Shown here piece after piece: positions 1 to 6,851 of a stretch of DNA of 20,532 nucleotides; within the stretch, counting starts at the first letter, position 1; each line of letters begins with the position of its first letter. The notes under the pieces were generated by a model. That model was not told the origin of the DNA, searched no databases, and saw nothing but the letters and a program-made list of their open reading frames with translations. The stretch is from an uncultured Oscillospiraceae bacterium (lineage in GTDB: Bacteria > Bacillota > Clostridia > Oscillospirales > Oscillospiraceae). The position numbers and the translations under genes were made by a program. The DNA lies in assembly GCA_900752285.1 (NCBI GenBank), contig CAADUW010000226.1:1-20532 (forward strand), given 5' to 3'.

Positions 1-408
1 GCGCTGCTCCGGGAAAAACACGCCGAAACGGAAGATCGCATCAAGCGGTTGGTGGAGTCCCTGTCCGTTGCCAGCGACACCTCCGCGAAGTACGTCATGG
101 AGCAGATCGACGCGCTCCATCAGGAGAGCGAGACCCAGCAGCTGCGCCTTGCCGAGCTGGAAGCCCTCACCGAACAGAGCCGGATGCTGCATCAGGAGTT
201 CGCCTTCCATCAGGAAATGATCGAATCCTTCGCCAGTGCAGTGGATTCTGCCACACTGGAGGAAAAACGCCGCCTACTGCGCACCATCGTCAAAAAGGTG
301 GTCTGGGACGGCAAAAATGCCTATGTTTACCTCTTTGCGGAGAATGGAGAGGCGGATTTACCCCCTGTTGAGCAACCTATGTATCCGTTGGGAGAGGATA
401 GCGAATGA
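1..408 (+). CDS. Large serine recombinase, C-terminal end (5' partial)
   Basis: The frame is open from base 1 and ends at TGA 406-408, so only about the last 135 residues are present and the catalytic resolvase domain lies outside the window. What is visible is a Gln/Glu/Leu-rich coiled-coil stretch followed by the block LEEKRRLLRTIVKKVVWDG and a hydrophobic strand (AYVYLF). This is the usual ending of clostridial large serine recombinases with a zinc-ribbon and coiled-coil region. Large serine recombinases (SpoIVCA, phage integrases) join and excise DNA at att sites without a cofactor. Its neighbour is decisive: the stop codon falls inside the start of the sigK 3' half, in another frame, so this is probably the excisase/integrase of a sigK-intervening (skin-like) element, the SpoIVCA counterpart. 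A recombinase of an unrelated element inserted in sigK is the alternative. The family call is fairly sure; the SpoIVCA role is inference. Confidence 0.8.
   Translation, partial: ALLREKHAETEDRIKRLVESLSVASDTSAKYVMEQIDALHQESETQQLRLAELEALTEQSRMLHQEFAFHQEMIESFASAVDSATLEEKRRLLRTIVKKVVWDGKNAYVYLFAENGEADLPPVEQPMYPLGEDSE
1..408 (+). mobile_element. Right boundary of a skin-like element interrupting sigK
   Basis: The recombinase tail runs right up to, and overlaps by 5 bases, the point where SigK homology begins (AAT GAG ATC CTG ATG = NEILM). In Bacillus subtilis and several clostridia, sigK is split at this same NEILM motif by the skin element, which a serine recombinase excises in the mother cell during sporulation. 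Only the boundary is in the window. The rest of the element and the 5' half of sigK should lie to the left. Confidence 0.6.
404..408 (+). other. Putative attachment-site core AATGA
   Basis: The five bases AATGA sit at the exact switch from recombinase to SigK coding. As I recall, the B. subtilis skin junction also recombines at an AATGA core in the codons for Asn-Glu of NEILM. The TGA of this core doubles as the recombinase stop codon. If the core is right, the recombinase keeps its stop both in the integrated and in the excised circular form. Confidence 0.5.
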
Positions 409-793
409 GATCCTGATGTATTTTCGGAGCATGCGCAAGTCGGCGCAGGATGTTTCCCTGTCGGACTGCATTGAGACGGGGGCGGATGGGACACCGTTGG
501 AGCTGATGGAGGTGGTGGGGAGCGACACGGACCTGTTTGACCGGATCAGCGCCCGGGAGTCCATTCGGGAGGTTCGGGACGCGGTGCAGTCCAGCTTGAC
601 AGAGCAGGAGCGGCGGGTGATCACGCTGCGGTACGGGCTGGATGGAAAGCCGCCCATGAAGCAGCGGGAGGCGGCGGCTGCTGCCGGTATCAGCCGGAGC
701 TATGTTTCGAGGATCGAAAAGCGGGCGCTGGAGAAGCTGCGGCGAACGCTTGCCTCCGGTGGAAGCACCCGCCAGGTGGTCACGTGGGATTGA
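404..793 (+). CDS. sigK: RNA polymerase sigma-K factor, 3' half of a split gene
   Basis: SigK is the late mother-cell sigma factor that drives spore coat and cortex genes. The 129 residues here begin at NEILMYFRSMRKSAQDVSLSD, the region 2/3 boundary of SigK. They continue with DGTPLELMEVVGSD and end with a complete region 4: LTEQERRVITLRYGLDG, then the helix-turn-helix REAAAAAGISRSYVSRIEKRALEKLR. The MYFRSMRKSAQDVSL and ISRSYVSRIEKRAL blocks match SigK better than SigE. Regions 1.2 to 2.4 are missing, and the frame runs backwards into the recombinase, where it is only a shadow reading. The part is therefore equivalent to B. subtilis spoIIIC and should be joined to its 5' half by excision of the element to the left. 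An in-frame ATG at 416 exists, but a protein from there could not bind a -10 region. A dead remnant is possible if the 5' half is lost. Confidence 0.85.
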   Translation, partial: NEILMYFRSMRKSAQDVSLSDCIETGADGTPLELMEVVGSDTDLFDRISARESIREVRDAVQSSLTEQERRVITLRYGLDGKPPMKQREAAAAAGISRSYVSRIEKRALEKLRRTLASGGSTRQVVTWD

Positions 794-900
794 AAGCTGC
801 CGCAGCCGCTGGCGCCGCCCGGAGCAGAAAGTCCGGTTCGGGCCGGACGGGCGTATTTCCGGGACAGTTGTTGAAAAATTGTAAAAATTGGAAAATCCGG

Positions 901-929
901 TTGATTTCTTCGCAGACAGGTGTTAATAT
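901..929 (+). promoter_or_regulatory. Sigma-A type promoter for the DUF6110/ATPase genes
   Basis: TTGATT (901-906), a 17-base spacer and TAATAT (924-929), with a TG one base upstream of the -10 (921-922, extended -10). It lies about 55 bases before the start at 985. Confidence 0.65.
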
Positions 930-984
930 ATTGGCGCAGATTAGCGGTGGCTAACTGCAATCAATCTATGGGAGGTTAACCATC

Positions 985-1254
985 ATGAAAAAAATCGGTC
1001 TGTTCGGCGCAGGTGTGCTGTTTGGTACTGTGGGTCTGAAAATTCTTGGCAGCAAGGATGCCCGGAAGCTGTATGCGCATACCACGGCTGCCGCGCTGCG
1101 TGCAAAGGAAAGCGTGATGAAGACCGTCACGACCATTCGGGAAGGTGCCCAGGATGTTTACGCGGACGCAAAGGACATCAATGAGACCCGGGCTCAGGAG
1201 GATGCGGAAGCGATCATCGAGGACGCACCTGCCGAGGCGGAGACTGAGGCGTAA
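985..1254 (+). CDS. DUF6110-like small protein linked to a P-type ATPase
   Basis: This protein has 89 residues. A hydrophobic N-terminal segment (about residues 3-24, GLFGAGVLFGTVGLKILGS) looks like a single membrane anchor or a glycine-zipper helix. It is followed by SKDARKLYAHTTAAALRAKESVMK, an amphipathic helical middle part and a very acidic tail (EDAEAIIEDAPAEAETEA). The SKDA...YAHTTAA pattern is what I recognise as the DUF6110 family, small proteins of unknown function usually found beside metal-transporting P-type ATPases, as here (ATPase starts 104 bases downstream). The start is set by GGAGGT at 971-976, nine bases before ATG. A role as a small partner or regulator of the pump is suggested by the pairing only. 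The acidic tail might bind cations, but that is a guess. Confidence 0.7.
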   Translation: MKKIGLFGAGVLFGTVGLKILGSKDARKLYAHTTAAALRAKESVMKTVTTIREGAQDVYADAKDINETRAQEDAEAIIEDAPAEAETEA

Positions 1255-1281
1255 TCCTGCTGGCGGAATTTACCGATAGCT

Positions 1282-1308
1282 GCTGAGCGTGAAAATCTCA
1301 CGCTCAGC
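1282..1308 (+). terminator. Hairpin between DUF6110 gene and ATPase gene
   Basis: GCTGAGCGTGA (1282-1292) pairs perfectly with TCACGCTCAGC (1298-1308) around a 5-base loop. Only a weak T-rich tract follows (ATTTGTTGG), so it may be a partial terminator or an mRNA-processing hairpin that lowers ATPase expression relative to the small gene. Confidence 0.45.
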
Positions 1309-1357
1309 ATTTGTTGGTTCCCTGTCGGCAGACGGGGACATTCCGGGAGAATGAGAA

Positions 1358-3436
1358 ATGAAGTGTACGATTTTACATGAATCCAGAGGCCGGATGCGGG
1401 TGCATCTGCACTGCGGCAGAATGAGTCTGCATCAGGCGGACGTGCTGGAATATTATTTGAAAAACGAGGCAGGCGTGCTGGATGTGGCGGTATATGACCG
1501 GACCCAGGATGCGGTGATTTGCTATGAGGCACAGCGTGGAGCGGTGATCGCCGCGCTGGCGCGGTTCTCGTTTGCCCGCGGCGAGAAGATGGATCTGGTG
1601 CCGGAGCACACCTCCAGGGAGCTGAACCGGGAGTTTGAGGAAAAGCTCACCATGACCGTCTGCCGCCGGGTGTTCAATAAACTGTTTTTGCCCATGCCTG
1701 TGGCGGCGGCAATTGCAGCGGTGAAATCCCTGAAATACATCCGGGCAGGGCTCTCCGCCCTGCTCCACGGAAAGCTGACGGTAGCGGTGCTGGATGCTAC
1801 TGCTGTGACGGTTTCTGTGGTCCGCGGGGACTTTAATACTGCGGGTTCCGTGATGTTCATGCTCCGGCTGGGTGAAATCCTGGAGGAGTGGACCCACAAA
1901 AAGTCCGTGGCGGATCTGGCGGGCGCCATGTCCCTGCAGGTGGATCAGGTCTGGATGCAGGTCGGGGACGAAGAAGTGCTGGTTCCCGTGGGACAGGTTC
2001 AGGTGGGCGACAAAATTGTGGTCCGTACCGGAAATCTGATCCCGTTGGACGGCAGAGTGGTCTCCGGTGAGGCGATGGTGAACCAGTCCTCCATGACGGG
2101 AGAGGCTCAGCCCGTTGTGAAAACGGCGGGGAGCTTTGTCTATGCGGGTACGGTGGCAGAGGAAGGCAACTGCGTGGTGCAGGTGGAAAAGGCTCAGGGC
2201 AGCGGCCGCTATGACCGGATCGTTCGGATGATCGAGGATTCCGAAAAGCTGAAATCCTCCGCTGAAGCCAGCGCATCCCATCTGGCGGATAAGCTGGTGC
2301 CCTATACGCTGGGCGGTACGGCGCTGACCTGGTGCGTCACCCGGAACGTGACCAAGACCCTGTCGGTGCTGATGGTGGACTTTTCCTGCGCGCTGAAGCT
2401 GGCAATGCCCATTGCGGTGCTGTCTGCCATGCGGGAAAGCGCCCAGTACCATATTTCCGTGAAGGGCGGACGGTTCCTGGAAAATGTGGCAAAGGCGGAT
2501 ACCATTGTCTTTGACAAGACGGGCACCCTGACCCACGCAACGCCGAAGGTGGCGCAGATCGTGCCCTTCGGCGGACACTCCGAAGCGGAGATGCTGCGCC
2601 TTGCGGCCTGCCTGGAGGAGCACTATCCCCACTCCATCGCCAATGCCGTGGTGGATGAGGCAAAGAACCGGGGCCTTGACCATCAGGAGTATCACTCTGA
2701 GGTGCAGTATATCGTAGCCCACGGAATTTCCAGCATGGTGGACGGTAAAAAGGTTATGATCGGCAGCGCCCACTTCGTGTTCGAGGACGAACAGTGCAAG
2801 ATTCCGGAAGGAGAACAGGCACTGTTTGACAGTCTGGATCCCAGCTATTCTCACCTGTACCTGTGCATCGGCGGGGAACTGGCGGCGGTGCTGTGTATTT
2901 CCGATCCGCTGCGGGAGGACGCGCCGGAGGCAATTCGGGCGCTCCATGCCTGCGGCATCTCCAATGTGGTGATGATGACCGGTGACAATCGCAGAACTGC
3001 TCAATCGGTAGCGGCGGCGGTAGGTGTGGACGCGTTTTACGCGGAGGTTCTGCCGGAGGATAAGGCAGCCTATATCCGTTCCGCAAGAGAGCAGGGCCAT
3101 GTGGTGATCATGGTAGGCGACGGCGTTAACGACTCTCCCGCCCTTTCCGAAGCGGACGTGGGCATTGCCATTTCCACCGGCGCCGCCATTGCGCAGGAGA
3201 TCGCGGATATTACGGTATCCTCGGAGGACTTGCAGACCCTGGTCACGCTGCGGCAGCTGAGTTGTGCGCTGATGGCACGGATTTCCAGAAACTATCGGTT
3301 CATTATCGGTTTCAACTGCGGATTGATTGGCTTGGGACTGGTAGGTATTCTGCCGCCCACGACCTCTGCCCTTCTGCACAATATGTCGACGCTCGGCATC
3401 AGCACGAAGAGCATGACCAATCTGCTGCCGGACTGA
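1358..3436 (+). CDS. Heavy-metal-type P1B ATPase with atypical transmembrane metal motif
   Basis: This is a membrane pump that uses ATP to move a metal ion. Visible landmarks are an N-terminal ~65-residue HMA-like fold without CxxC (HESRGRMRVHL...), actuator motif TGEA at 247-250 (usually TGES), phosphorylation site DKTGTLT with Asp386, an EEHYPHSIA segment in the place of the P1B HP motif, MTGDN, and hinge GDGVNDSPAL (587 onward). The transmembrane metal-site motif reads DFSCALKLAMP with Cys344. The usual CPC/CPH/SPC is thus reduced to a single Cys without the preceding Pro. The length (692 residues) is normal for P1B pumps with one N-terminal domain. Start: ATG 1358 after GGGAGA. The substrate cannot be assigned: copper pumps need CPC, and this motif does not fit the classic zinc or cobalt classes either. 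The DUF6110 partner upstream is typical of this subgroup. Export is more likely than import by family precedent. Confidence 0.9.
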   Translation: MKCTILHESRGRMRVHLHCGRMSLHQADVLEYYLKNEAGVLDVAVYDRTQDAVICYEAQRGAVIAALARFSFARGEKMDLVPEHTSRELNREFEEKLTMTVCRRVFNKLFLPMPVAAAIAAVKSLKYIRAGLSALLHGKLTVAVLDATAVTVSVVRGDFNTAGSVMFMLRLGEILEEWTHKKSVADLAGAMSLQVDQVWMQVGDEEVLVPVGQVQVGDKIVVRTGNLIPLDGRVVSGEAMVNQSSMTGEAQPVVKTAGSFVYAGTVAEEGNCVVQVEKAQGSGRYDRIVRMIEDSEKLKSSAEASASHLADKLVPYTLGGTALTWCVTRNVTKTLSVLMVDFSCALKLAMPIAVLSAMRESAQYHISVKGGRFLENVAKADTIVFDKTGTLTHATPKVAQIVPFGGHSEAEMLRLAACLEEHYPHSIANAVVDEAKNRGLDHQEYHSEVQYIVAHGISSMVDGKKVMIGSAHFVFEDEQCKIPEGEQALFDSLDPSYSHLYLCIGGELAAVLCISDPLREDAPEAIRALHACGISNVVMMTGDNRRTAQSVAAAVGVDAFYAEVLPEDKAAYIRSAREQGHVVIMVGDGVNDSPALSEADVGIAISTGAAIAQEIADITVSSEDLQTLVTLRQLSCALMARISRNYRFIIGFNCGLIGLGLVGILPPTTSALLHNMSTLGISTKSMTNLLPD

Positions 3437-3483
3437 CTGCACTGACGGAATTGCGTCTCTTCGGCTGCGGCTTCAATCACGAT

Positions 3484-3512
3484 TCAAAAATCCCTCCCGG
3501 AAGGGAGGGATT
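3484..3512 (-). terminator. Intrinsic terminator of degV
   Basis: AATCCCTCCC (3489-3498) and GGGAGGGATT (3503-3512) form a perfect 10-bp stem with a GGAA loop on the + strand (TTCC on the - strand). On the - strand the stem is followed by TTTTTGAATC. It lies just after the degV stop and between converging genes, so it may also stop ATPase transcripts. Confidence 0.8.
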
Positions 3513-3519
3513 CCTGTAC

Positions 3520-4389
3520 TTATCGATGCTTGCCCATGAAGAACAGGGCCAGAGTACCGGGGCCGGAGTGGGAGCCGATGACGGCGCCGGTGTAGTTGAT
3601 GTACACATCCTTCACGTTGGGAAACTTTTCACGAACCAGCTCTTCCAGATACCGGGCGTCTTCAATGCAGTCGCCGTGGCAAATAAAGACGGTGCTGTTG
3701 TCGTAGCCCTCGCCCAGTTCTTCCATCTTTTTGACCAGCGCCTGAATGGAAGCCTTCCGGCCTCTGGCCTTGCCCATGTTGATGAGGTGTCCCTCGTCAT
3801 CGGTGTGAAGCACGGGCTTTACACTGAGCATGGTGCCGAGGACGGCGGTGGCGGCGCTGATCCGCCCGCCCCGTTTCAGATACATCAGGTCGTCCACGGT
3901 GAACCAGTGGCACAGGTGGGGCTTGGCTTCCTCCACCCAGGCATACAGCTCTTCGAGGCTCAGCCCTTCGTCCCGCTTCTTACAGGCGTACCATACCAGC
4001 AGTCCCTCGCCGAGGCTGGCGCTCAGGGTGTCGCAGACCAGAACCTTCCGTTCCGGAAATTCCTGCATCAACTCTTCCGCCGCGATCACGGCAGATTGGT
4101 AGGTGGTGGAAAGGCCGGAGGAGAAAGCCATGACCAGCACGTCCCTGCCTTTTTCCAGCACGGGGCGGATGGTTGCCGTCCATTCCTCGGGATTGGCGGC
4201 AGAGGTGGTGGCGGGTTCCCCGGCACGGAGGGCGGCGTAAACCTCCCGGATGCTGTCGTCACTCTTGTCGGGACGGTTTTGCCCGCGGAAATTCAGCATA
4301 AGGGGCTGGTGCATCAGCCCAAGTTCCTCGTAGGTCTCGGGCTTGAAGTCACAGCAGGAGTCGGTAAAAATCTGATAGGAAGCAGCCAT
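3520..4389 (-). CDS. degV: DegV family fatty-acid-binding protein (FakB-like)
   Basis: DegV/FakB proteins bind a fatty acid and, in Gram-positive bacteria, present it to the kinase FakA for phosphorylation so that exogenous fatty acids enter phospholipids. The 289 residues show the family marks in order: N-terminal IFTDSCCDF (normally TDSxxDL), TTSAANPEEW, MAFSSGLSTTYQSA, the CDTLSASLGEGLLV block, LMYLKRGGRISAATAVLGTMLSVKPVL, and C-terminal HGDCIEDA and GAVIGSHSGPGTLALFF. Length is normal. The start ATG at 4389 follows an AAAGGA ribosome site. It lies on the - strand after a small membrane protein gene (105-base gap with a hairpin), so the two may share a transcript. No FakA is in the window. 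Confidence in the family is very high; which fatty acid is bound cannot be told. Confidence 0.95.
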   Translation of the reverse strand: MAASYQIFTDSCCDFKPETYEELGLMHQPLMLNFRGQNRPDKSDDSIREVYAALRAGEPATTSAANPEEWTATIRPVLEKGRDVLVMAFSSGLSTTYQSAVIAAEELMQEFPERKVLVCDTLSASLGEGLLVWYACKKRDEGLSLEELYAWVEEAKPHLCHWFTVDDLMYLKRGGRISAATAVLGTMLSVKPVLHTDDEGHLINMGKARGRKASIQALVKKMEELGEGYDNSTVFICHGDCIEDARYLEELVREKFPNVKDVYINYTGAVIGSHSGPGTLALFFMGKHR

Positions 4390-4468
4390 TGGTACATCGT
4401 TCCTTTCGGTTATTTTCTTTCAGTATAAGCCTTTCCGGCGGAAAAGTCACTCTCCCGGCGGTAGAATC

Positions 4469-4490
4469 CCCCTCCCGGCAGGAGGAGGGG
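4469..4490 (-). terminator. Weak GC-rich hairpin before degV
   Basis: CCCCTCC (4469-4475) pairs with GGAGGGG (4484-4490) around 8 bases, directly after the stop of the upstream membrane protein gene. No T-run follows on either strand, so termination would be partial at best. Confidence 0.35.
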
Positions 4491-4494
4491 CGGT

Positions 4495-4902
4495 CTACTT
4501 GCGCGGTTTCAGACTTTTTCTGCTCAGAACCAGCAGGACTGCCCACAGGAACAGACTCAGCACCCAGTAGCCGCTGCACATCATGGGAGAGGAAACCAGC
4601 GTCAGCAGAGCGTTCAGAAAGATGCCAAGCTTGTCGGAGCCAAAGGCGGACAGAAAGTTCAGTACAATCAGAAGTCCCGTCAGAATCAGAGACAGGGCAG
4701 AAAGATTCCGCAGCAGGGTTATGGTCCGCCGGTCCCCGGCGGCTTTTGCCTCGTGGAGCAGCGCGGCGGGAGGGCAGAAGAACAGCAGGGAAAGCACCGT
4801 CAGTGCCACCCGTGCAGCGCCCTGAGGCTCCTGGATAAACCCAAGCAGCCCACACAGCAGAAACATTCCGCCCCAGACGTAGTACAGAACCTTCTTTTTC
4901 AT
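4495..4902 (-). CDS. Small four-helix membrane protein of unknown function
   Basis: This protein has 135 residues, and I do not recognise the family. Hydrophobic segments at about 7-23, 30-48, 66-86 and 95-127 suggest four membrane helices. The middle loop is charged (HEAKAAGDRRT) and the tail basic (SRKSLKPRK), consistent with a cytoplasmic C-terminus by the positive-inside rule. The start ATG at 4902 is supported by GGAGGT nine bases upstream and by a good promoter further up (4936-4964). It is the first gene of a possible two-gene transcript with degV. Nothing in the sequence indicates catalysis. Confidence 0.75.
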   Translation of the reverse strand: MKKKVLYYVWGGMFLLCGLLGFIQEPQGAARVALTVLSLLFFCPPAALLHEAKAAGDRRTITLLRNLSALSLILTGLLIVLNFLSAFGSDKLGIFLNALLTLVSSPMMCSGYWVLSLFLWAVLLVLSRKSLKPRK

Positions 4903-4935
4903 GGAAGACCTCCGTTTTCAAAAATTCTGTTTCCT

Positions 4936-4964
4936 ATTGTAACCGAAACGGGCGAAAAACACAA
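4936..4964 (-). promoter_or_regulatory. Promoter for the membrane protein/degV unit
   Basis: Read on the - strand: TTGTGT (-35, 4959-4964), 17-base spacer, TACAAT (-10, 4936-4941). The start codon is 34 bases downstream of the -10. Beyond it, toward 5192, I see only a short GGGGTA/TACCCC hairpin at 4985-5001 and AT-rich sequence without a gene. Confidence 0.6.
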
Positions 4965-5192
4965 GCCTGAGATTTTGCGGAAAGGGGGTAGGTGATACCC
5001 CAGTTCCTAAAGTAGTATTATATTTTGAGCAAGTTTCAAAACTGGTGCAGGAATCTTCCAGCTGAATAGAGGAGACTGCCCCCAATTTCATTCTATTATC
5101 CTATTGCTGCCAAAGTATGACTGCGGAAATATAAAAGGGAAAATGCCGGGATGTAATTTTAACTACTCACAAGTAGGGTGCAGAACTGTTTT

Positions 5193-5651
5193 TTAATAAA
5201 TAGATTTACCTCGCATCTTTTGTAGCTTATTGACTACCATTTCAAACTCATCATAGTGTGCTCCTTTGCTAATGTTATCTTTACGTTTCTTATTAATAAT
5301 TGGCTTGAGTTGCATGAAGATTCGAATAAAGTATCCCCCACCTAATCGATTTAATGTTCTTATGCAGTAAATATTAGAGTTTATGCCTACAGAGAAACGT
5401 TCGATTCGCGCAAGGTAGTTGGATGTACTTTCCCAGTCTGCATATCCTGTTTTTAAGGTATCAAAGTACCTGTCATTATGTTCCTGTTTTAACAGCAATT
5501 GGTTTAGACCGGTAAAAACGTCTCCTTGAAGCTGGTTATATGCCTCCAATGTAGACAACATTTTTTTTCGATAATTCTCTCGGTAGAATTGATATGCGGA
5601 AAAGACTAAAGCGCCGACTGCAATTAAATCTGCCCATTCTAATTCTAGCAT
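5193..5651 (-). CDS. DUF4760-like membrane-anchored protein
   Basis: This protein has 152 residues from the ATG at 5651, chosen because GGGAGGA stands at the right distance upstream; a longer frame back to 5744 has no comparable site. An N-terminal hydrophobic helix (about residues 6-22, ADLIAVGALVFSAYQFY) is followed by a charged, helical cytoplasmic part (YRKKMLSTLEAYNQLQ, then IERFSVGINSNIYCIRTLNRLGGGYF and FMQLKPIINKKRK). The pattern of one short anchor, a helical domain and an N..IY...TLNR.GG.Y.IR signature resembles DUF4760-type proteins, whose function is unknown. The gene is clearly richer in A and T than its neighbours and stands alone between other - strand genes, which suggests recent acquisition. 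Family assignment is from memory of the pattern and only moderately sure. Confidence 0.65.
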   Translation of the reverse strand: MLELEWADLIAVGALVFSAYQFYRENYRKKMLSTLEAYNQLQGDVFTGLNQLLLKQEHNDRYFDTLKTGYADWESTSNYLARIERFSVGINSNIYCIRTLNRLGGGYFIRIFMQLKPIINKKRKDNISKGAHYDEFEMVVNKLQKMRGKSIY

Positions 5652-5853
5652 TATTACATTTCCTCCCCTAAGACCAATGGATTTTTTTACGATTTGTGCA
5701 GACATTAGATTCAATGATATCAGGATCTTGTGGTTTCCCTTCACACAACTTTTTTGTGATGTTTTATCCTAAGTTGTCAATAGCAACTTGGTTTCAAACC
5801 ATACTACGACAACATTACACTGGTGAAGTTGTAGAAATGGAGAAAGAACAATT

Positions 5854-6474
5854 TCATGATTGTTTTCCATGAATCAAAGAGACGGCTTCGCCGTTTGAAA
5901 TTGTGAGCAGTGTGTCATTGGGTGCAAAATCAAGATTTTTGGCAGAGTCTCCCAATAAATTGTCGAAGAATTGGACGGTTCCTCCTACAAGATACAGATC
6001 ATAAAAAACGAAACTATCACTGACCGGGACAGTCACTGTAGCTAGCTCCTGATAGAAAAGGGTGCCGCTATCATCGCTTTGATAAAAGGTTTCATTGTCG
6101 CCGGGGTACAGGGTAATGCCGCCGTCTCTGCTTCCACCGTTAATTTTGACCCGCCCGCTCTCTGAAAAGTATACATCTTTTACGGTAATTCCAATACCTT
6201 GTGCGATAAGAATATCCCCAACCTTCAAATCCCGGATTTCATCCGCATCATATAACTCCTGCTCATAGGCAGTGACGCATAACCAGTTGTATCCGGTATA
6301 GTCTGCGTATGCATCGCCGGAATGAAAGGCAATATGGGTAACGGAATTCTTAAAGGTATCGGCAGTTGCCTCTAATTTCAGCGGTTTTATGGTTACACTT
6401 TCCGGAACTTCTTTCCGGGCACAGCCGGTAAGCAGCAGACACAGGAGCAAAATGCAGGAAAGCATCTTCTTCAT
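5854..6474 (-). CDS. Predicted lipoprotein, function unknown
   Basis: The 206-residue product starts with a type II signal peptide: MKKMLSCILLLCLLLTGC, with the lipobox LLTGC placing the lipidated Cys at residue 18. It should be anchored on the outer face of the cytoplasmic membrane. The mature part is rich in beta-forming residues and acidic (ITLYPGDNETFYQSDDSGTL), with no enzyme motif I can name. A stretch AFHSGDAYADYTGYNWLCV may be a strand pair. The start ATG 6474 has an AAGGGGA site upstream. Its 5' leader holds a perfect 12-bp hairpin (6506-6532). The neighbouring gene downstream is separated by about 200 bases and has a different base composition, so there is no sign of an operon. Confidence 0.75.
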   Translation of the reverse strand: MKKMLSCILLLCLLLTGCARKEVPESVTIKPLKLEATADTFKNSVTHIAFHSGDAYADYTGYNWLCVTAYEQELYDADEIRDLKVGDILIAQGIGITVKDVYFSESGRVKINGGSRDGGITLYPGDNETFYQSDDSGTLFYQELATVTVPVSDSFVFYDLYLVGGTVQFFDNLLGDSAKNLDFAPNDTLLTISNGEAVSLIHGKQS

Positions 6475-6505
6475 AAGGAAATCCCCTTTTCTCTAACTAA
6501 GATGT

Positions 6506-6532
6506 TTTGCTGCCGGTTGCACCGGCAGCAAA
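6506..6532. repeat. Perfect 12-bp hairpin upstream of the lipoprotein gene
   Basis: TTTGCTGCCGGT (6506-6517) pairs with ACCGGCAGCAAA (6521-6532) with a 3-base loop. On the + strand it is followed by TTGTTGTTTA, so it could end + strand transcripts. On the - strand it lies in the lipoprotein leader about 30 bases before the start codon. Confidence 0.6.
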
Positions 6533-6574
6533 TTGTTGTTTACCAGGGCCACCCCGACAAGGTGTCATTCTGAG

Positions 6575-6712
6575 CCAGTGACCGATGTCACTGGTGTGAG
6601 AATCTCCCGGATGAATGGTATCACGGAACGATGTGCATCAAAAGCTGCCCCTGCGCAGGCGAACGGAACGTAATCGTTCCCCTGCACTTTTCAACCGGGA
6701 GATTCCCACGCC
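6575..6712. repeat. Nested palindromic intergenic repeat (MITE/REP-like)
   Basis: This element fills most of the 377-bp gene-free stretch 6475-6851. Outer arms 6593-6616 and 6689-6712 are inverted repeats with 20 of 24 bases paired around the core GAATCTCCCGG. Inside them GGAACGAT (6625-6632) pairs with ATCGTTCC (6673-6680). On the left edge CCAGTGAC (6575-6582) pairs with GTCACTGG (6587-6594). The nested design, GTCATTCTGAGC just outside (6564 on) and the lack of an open frame fit a small non-autonomous repeat. The rest of the gap (6720-6851) shows no feature I can support. Confidence 0.55.
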
Positions 6713-6851
6713 AGCGTGCGCTAAATTGGTACAATAACTTAGACAAAAATTTTTGGAAGTAAATGACACTCACGCGGCCAGAGGGAGAGCCAAGGGTGCT
6801 TCGCCCCGCTAAATTTCAATTTAATACCGTCAGGTCAATTGGTCACCATGC

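Noticed and set aside
236..403. N-terminal extension of the sigK frame back into the recombinase
   Set aside because: The translated extension has no similarity to sigma regions 1-2 and is the recombinase read in another frame; SigK homology begins at NEILM.
1373..3442. Long open frame of 689 codons on the - strand opposite the P-type ATPase
   Set aside because: It is the antisense reading of a GC-rich gene. The protein is full of His, Arg and Gln in low-complexity order and has no ribosome site or family motif.
3262..4428. 388-codon + strand frame opposite degV
   Set aside because: degV on the - strand has all family motifs, a ribosome site and a terminator; this frame has none.
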